Below are positions 13,180-15,922 of a stretch of 15,922 nt of DNA, piece after piece. Position 1 is the stretch's first letter; the number at the start of each line of letters is the position of its first letter. The translations under genes were made by a program, and so were the position numbers. The stretch comes from Myxococcales bacterium UBA1238 (GTDB lineage: Bacteria > Myxococcota_A > Bradymonadia > UBA7976 > UBA1532): NCBI GenBank assembly GCA_002309015.1, contig DBWM01000021.1, positions 1-15,922 of the forward strand, in the 5' to 3' direction. Under the pieces are notes generated by a model. That model did not search any database, was not told the origin of the DNA, and was given only the letters and a program-made list of their open reading frames with translations.

Positions 13180-15660
13180 ATGGCTCACAGCAAAGAGACC
13201 TCCGCCAAAGAAATTTCGCATTCCCGCACCGGCATGGAGGATGAGGCGCTCATTCGCGCGGTCAACGATCACCTGCATTACACGCTGGCGAAGAATCGGC
13301 GGACGGCTTCCCCGAGCGACGTTTATATTGCCTGCGCCCTGGCCCTGCGCGATCGCCTGATCTCGCGCTGGATGAATACGCAGAAGACCTATAACCAAAA
13401 GGATGCCAAGCGCGTCTATTACCTTTCGGCCGAATATCTGCTCGGGCGCTCGATGGCCAACAACCTGCTCAACCTGGGGCTTTACGACACCGCCAGGCGC
13501 CTCATGCAGGAAAACGGCGTCGATTTGAACCAGATCGAGCAGGAAGAACCCGATCCCGGGCTCGGCAACGGCGGTCTGGGGCGCCTTGCGGCCTGCTTCC
13601 TCGATTCGCTCGCGACCCTCGGTTACCCCGCCATGGGCTATGGCATCCGTTATGAATTCGGTATCTTCAAGCAATCCTTCCGCGACGGATACCAGGTGGA
13701 GAGCCGCGATCCCTGGCTTGAGCGCATGAATCCCTGGGAGATCGCGCATCCCGAAAAGACCGTGCTCGTGCATTTTGGCGGCCATGTGGAGCATCACGTG
13801 ACCTCGAAGGGGCAGCTGGTCTGCGACTGGGTCGACACTCAAACGGTGCGCGGGATCCCTTACGACATGCCGGTGGCGGGCTATCAGACCGGAAACGTCA
13901 ACGCGCTTCGCCTCTGGTCCGCGCAGGCTTCGAACGACTTCAACCTCGATCTCTTTAACGCCGGCGATTACCGCCGCGCCGTCGAAGAGAAGGTGATCAG
14001 CGAGACGATCTCGAAGGTGCTCTATCCCGCCGACAACACCCCCGAAGGCCGCGAGCTCCGCCTGAAGCAGCAATATTTCTTCGTCTGCTGCTCGATCCAC
14101 GACATTGTCCGCCGCTATAAGAAAAACCACAGTGATTTCAAACAGTTTGCTCAAAAGGTGGCGATCCAGTTAAACGACACGCATCCCGCCATCGCCGTGG
14201 CCGAGCTCATGCGCGTCTTTTTGGATGAAGAGCATCTCTCCTGGGATGAAGCCTGGGCGATCACCGAGCAGACCTTCGGTTACACCAACCACACGCTGCT
14301 GCCCGAGGCTCTGGAGCGCTGGCCCCTCGCGATGTTCGAGCGCCTCCTGCCGCGCCATCTCGAGATCATCTACGAGATCAACCATCGCTTCCTGCTCCGC
14401 GTGCATATCGCGTTCCCCGGCGATTACGAAATGCAGCGCCGCGTCTCGATCATCGACGAAAGCGGCGAGCGTTACGTGCGCATGGCGCATCTTGCGGTCA
14501 TCGGATCCCATTCGGTCAACGGCGTGGCGGCGATCCATTCCGATTTGGTCAAGACCGATCTCTTCCCCGATTTTGTGAAGCTCTTCCCCGAGCGCTTCAA
14601 CAACAAGACCAACGGCGTCACGCCGCGCCGCTGGATGGTGGAATCGAACCCTGAGCTGACCGCGCTCATCACCGAATGCCTGGGCTCCGACGCCTGGATC
14701 AAGGATTCCGACGAGCTGACGAAGTTTGCCGCCTTCGCCGACGACAAGAAGGTTCAGCAGCGCATGCTCGACATCAAGGCGAACAACAAAAAGCGCTTCA
14801 TGGAGCGTTACCTGCCCTTCAGCGTGCCCACGAACATGCTCTTCGACGTGCAGGTCAAGCGCATCCACGAATACAAGCGCCAGATGTTAAATGCGCTCCA
14901 CGTCATTCATCTGTACCGCGAGCTCAAGAACAATCCTGACGCCGACCGCGTGCCGCGCATGGTGCTCTTTGGCGGAAAGGCGGCCCCCGGTTACTTTGCG
15001 GCCAAGCAGCACATCAAGTTCCTGAACGACATCGCGCGCATCATCAACGATGATCCGAGCATGCAAAACAAGCTGCGCGTCTATTTCTGCCCCAACTACT
15101 GCGTCTCGATGGCCGAGATGATCATCCCCGCCGCCGATCTCTCCGAGCAGATTTCGACCGCAGGCAAGGAAGCATCGGGCACCTCGAACATGAAGTTCGC
15201 CTTAAACGGCGCGCTCACCATCGGTACCCTCGACGGCGCCAACATCGAGATCCGCGAGAAGGTGGGCGACGAGAACTTCTTCCTCTTCGGTCTGACCGAG
15301 CCCGAGGTCAAGCAGCTTTGGCGCGACGGCTACAACCCGAAGGCCTGCATCGAAAAGAGCGCCGATCTTCAGGGCGTCCTCGACATGATCGAATCCGGCT
15401 TCTTTACCCCCGAAGACCGCAACCGCGCCCGCGGGATCGTGGACTGGCTCCGCAATAGCGACCCCTACCTGCTCTGCGCCGACTTCGACAGCTACATCGC
15501 CCGCCAGAAAGACGTCGAGCGCGCCTACCGCGACAAGAGCAGCTGGGCCCGCATGATGATCTTAAACGTCGCGCATATGGGCTTCTTCTCTTCCGACCGC
15601 ACGATTCGCCAGTACGCCGACGACATCTGGCAGCTCGCCCCCATCAACGTCGAAGCCTGA
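13180..15660 (+). CDS. glgP: Glycogen/starch/alpha-glucan phosphorylase (826 aa)
   Basis: Cytoplasmic GT35 enzyme that releases glucose-1-phosphate from the non-reducing ends of glycogen or maltodextrin using pyridoxal phosphate. Full length for the bacterial family (about 800-830 aa). ATG at 13180 follows AGGAG. Visible landmarks: YYLSAEYLLGRSMANNL (start of the phosphorylase core), EPDPGLGNGGLGRLAACFLD, GYGIRYEFGIFKQ, IQLNDTHPAIAVAELMR with the catalytic-region His, RIHEYKRQMLN, GGKAAPGYFAAK, and the PLP signature EASGTSNMKFALNGA with the cofactor lysine at K672. No animal-type N-terminal phosphoserine region is evident; the first 20 or so residues are a polar lead. Strong G/C-ending codon use suggests good expression. 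No other glycogen gene lies nearby, so it is probably transcribed alone. It could equally serve maltodextrins (MalP role). Confidence 0.98.
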   Translation: MAHSKETSAKEISHSRTGMEDEALIRAVNDHLHYTLAKNRRTASPSDVYIACALALRDRLISRWMNTQKTYNQKDAKRVYYLSAEYLLGRSMANNLLNLGLYDTARRLMQENGVDLNQIEQEEPDPGLGNGGLGRLAACFLDSLATLGYPAMGYGIRYEFGIFKQSFRDGYQVESRDPWLERMNPWEIAHPEKTVLVHFGGHVEHHVTSKGQLVCDWVDTQTVRGIPYDMPVAGYQTGNVNALRLWSAQASNDFNLDLFNAGDYRRAVEEKVISETISKVLYPADNTPEGRELRLKQQYFFVCCSIHDIVRRYKKNHSDFKQFAQKVAIQLNDTHPAIAVAELMRVFLDEEHLSWDEAWAITEQTFGYTNHTLLPEALERWPLAMFERLLPRHLEIIYEINHRFLLRVHIAFPGDYEMQRRVSIIDESGERYVRMAHLAVIGSHSVNGVAAIHSDLVKTDLFPDFVKLFPERFNNKTNGVTPRRWMVESNPELTALITECLGSDAWIKDSDELTKFAAFADDKKVQQRMLDIKANNKKRFMERYLPFSVPTNMLFDVQVKRIHEYKRQMLNALHVIHLYRELKNNPDADRVPRMVLFGGKAAPGYFAAKQHIKFLNDIARIINDDPSMQNKLRVYFCPNYCVSMAEMIIPAADLSEQISTAGKEASGTSNMKFALNGALTIGTLDGANIEIREKVGDENFFLFGLTEPEVKQLWRDGYNPKACIEKSADLQGVLDMIESGFFTPEDRNRARGIVDWLRNSDPYLLCADFDSYIARQKDVERAYRDKSSWARMMILNVAHMGFFSSDRTIRQYADDIWQLAPINVEA

Positions 15661-15701
15661 TCCCCGCCGCAGGGCCTCCGCCCGCCCATCCCGCGTTTTT
15701 T
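15661..15701 (+). terminator. Weak candidate glgP terminator
   Basis: A GC-rich stretch after the stop, with a small GGGC-CTCC-GCCC hairpin (about 15672-15683), is followed 12 nt later by six T (15696-15701). The stem is short and not directly joined to the T-run, so this is a tentative intrinsic terminator. Confidence 0.3.
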
Positions 15702-15712
15702 ATACCCTAAAC

Positions 15713-15742
15713 TTGACGAATTTTGAGCGATTGCCCTACAGT
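15713..15742 (+). promoter_or_regulatory. Sigma70-like promoter of the right-edge lipoprotein gene
   Basis: -35 TTGACG (15713-15718, 5/6), an 18-nt spacer and -10 TACAGT (15737-15742, 4/6). The shared leader element starts exactly 7 nt after the -10, the same spacing as at the first lipoprotein gene, which supports both promoter calls. Confidence 0.5.
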
Positions 15743-15749
15743 TCCCCTG

Positions 15750-15759
15750 TTTGTTTCAG
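15750..15759 (+). promoter_or_regulatory. Shared lipoprotein leader element, copy 3
   Basis: TTTGTTTCAG, one base different from the other two copies, followed 5 nt later by TTGCG, then AGAGGA and the ATG at 15789 (29 nt from element to start). It is not seen before glgP, the glycosyltransferase or the membrane-protein genes. Confidence 0.5.
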
Positions 15760-15788
15760 CATGTTTGCGAATGCAGAGGAATGTTGCA

Positions 15789-15922
15789 ATGTCAGATCTC
15801 AAGTTTTTTTGCGGCTTTTTGGCTTTAGCGATGGCGGCCAGCTTTGCGGCCTGCGATGACGACGACAGCGATGCTTCCCTGGATGGCGGCCATCTGGTCA
15901 CCGATGCCACCGCCGATGCGGA
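15789..15922 (+). CDS. Lipoprotein, 5' end only (cut by the window edge)
   Basis: Open from ATG at 15789 to the window end with no stop; AGAGGA lies 8 nt upstream. The reading begins MSDLKFFCGFLALAMAASF, followed by A20-A21-C22: a lysine, a hydrophobic core and a slightly atypical lipobox F19-A20-A21-C22. After the cysteine come four aspartates and an Asp/Ala/Gly-rich stretch (SDASLDGG), typical of the tether of exported lipoproteins; Asp after the lipidated cysteine would favour inner-membrane retention under the E. coli rule, which may not hold here. An upstream ATG at 15781 is in another frame and soon stops. Its promoter and shared leader support it as a real gene. The function cannot be judged from 44 codons. 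Confidence 0.75.
   Translation, partial: MSDLKFFCGFLALAMAASFAACDDDDSDASLDGGHLVTDATADA

Noticed and set aside
13123..14868. Minus-strand open frames of 343 and 232 codons opposite glgP
   Set aside because: Antisense to a certain gene with G/C-biased third positions, which commonly keeps the opposite strand open.

Overview
The window looks like chromosomal DNA of a free-living or host-associated Gram-negative bacterium. Three genes encode secreted lipoproteins with lipobox signal peptides, genes have Shine-Dalgarno sites, and starts include ATG, GTG and TTG. Large cysteine-rich lipoproteins and a Cys-Asp4 lipoprotein N-terminus recall Myxococcota/Bradymonadales-type genomes. That placement is an inference from style, not from a marker gene. 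There is no phage, IS, tRNA, rRNA or CRISPR in the window.

Layout, left to right. A minus-strand lipoprotein (220-2769) carries about 13 copies of a CxxxxGCxCG repeat. A divergent control region follows, holding its promoter and what looks like the first 12 codons of a lost galE-type epimerase gene (2960-3049). A plus-strand GT4 glycosyltransferase (3080-4195) ends inside a cluster of palindromes built on AAGGTT/AACCTT. A giant minus-strand polytopic membrane protein (4385-9124, 1579 aa) has an internal 173-aa tandem duplication. A 21-nt periodic array (about 9155-9616) separates it from an upstream minus-strand membrane protein (9563-10705) and runs into that gene's 3' end. A second cysteine-rich lipoprotein (10804-12849, minus) resembles eukaryotic furin-like/variant-surface-protein repeats. 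A divergent region leads to glgP, a complete glycogen phosphorylase (13180-15660, plus). The window closes with the start of a third lipoprotein gene (15789 to the right edge).

How the parts relate. Only glgP has a secure metabolic role: phosphorolysis of storage glucan. No other glycogen gene is present. The rest is envelope-related: three lipoproteins, two membrane proteins and a polysaccharide-type glycosyltransferase. There is no multi-gene operon with a clear joint function. The strongest link between genes is regulatory. All three lipoprotein genes carry a near-identical leader, TTYGTTTCAG followed 3-5 nt later by TTGC, just upstream of the ribosome-binding site. At two of them it lies exactly 7 nt after a plausible -10 box, so it probably forms the very 5' end of the mRNA. 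This leader, the 21-nt array and the new cysteine repeat are the items most likely to be undescribed.
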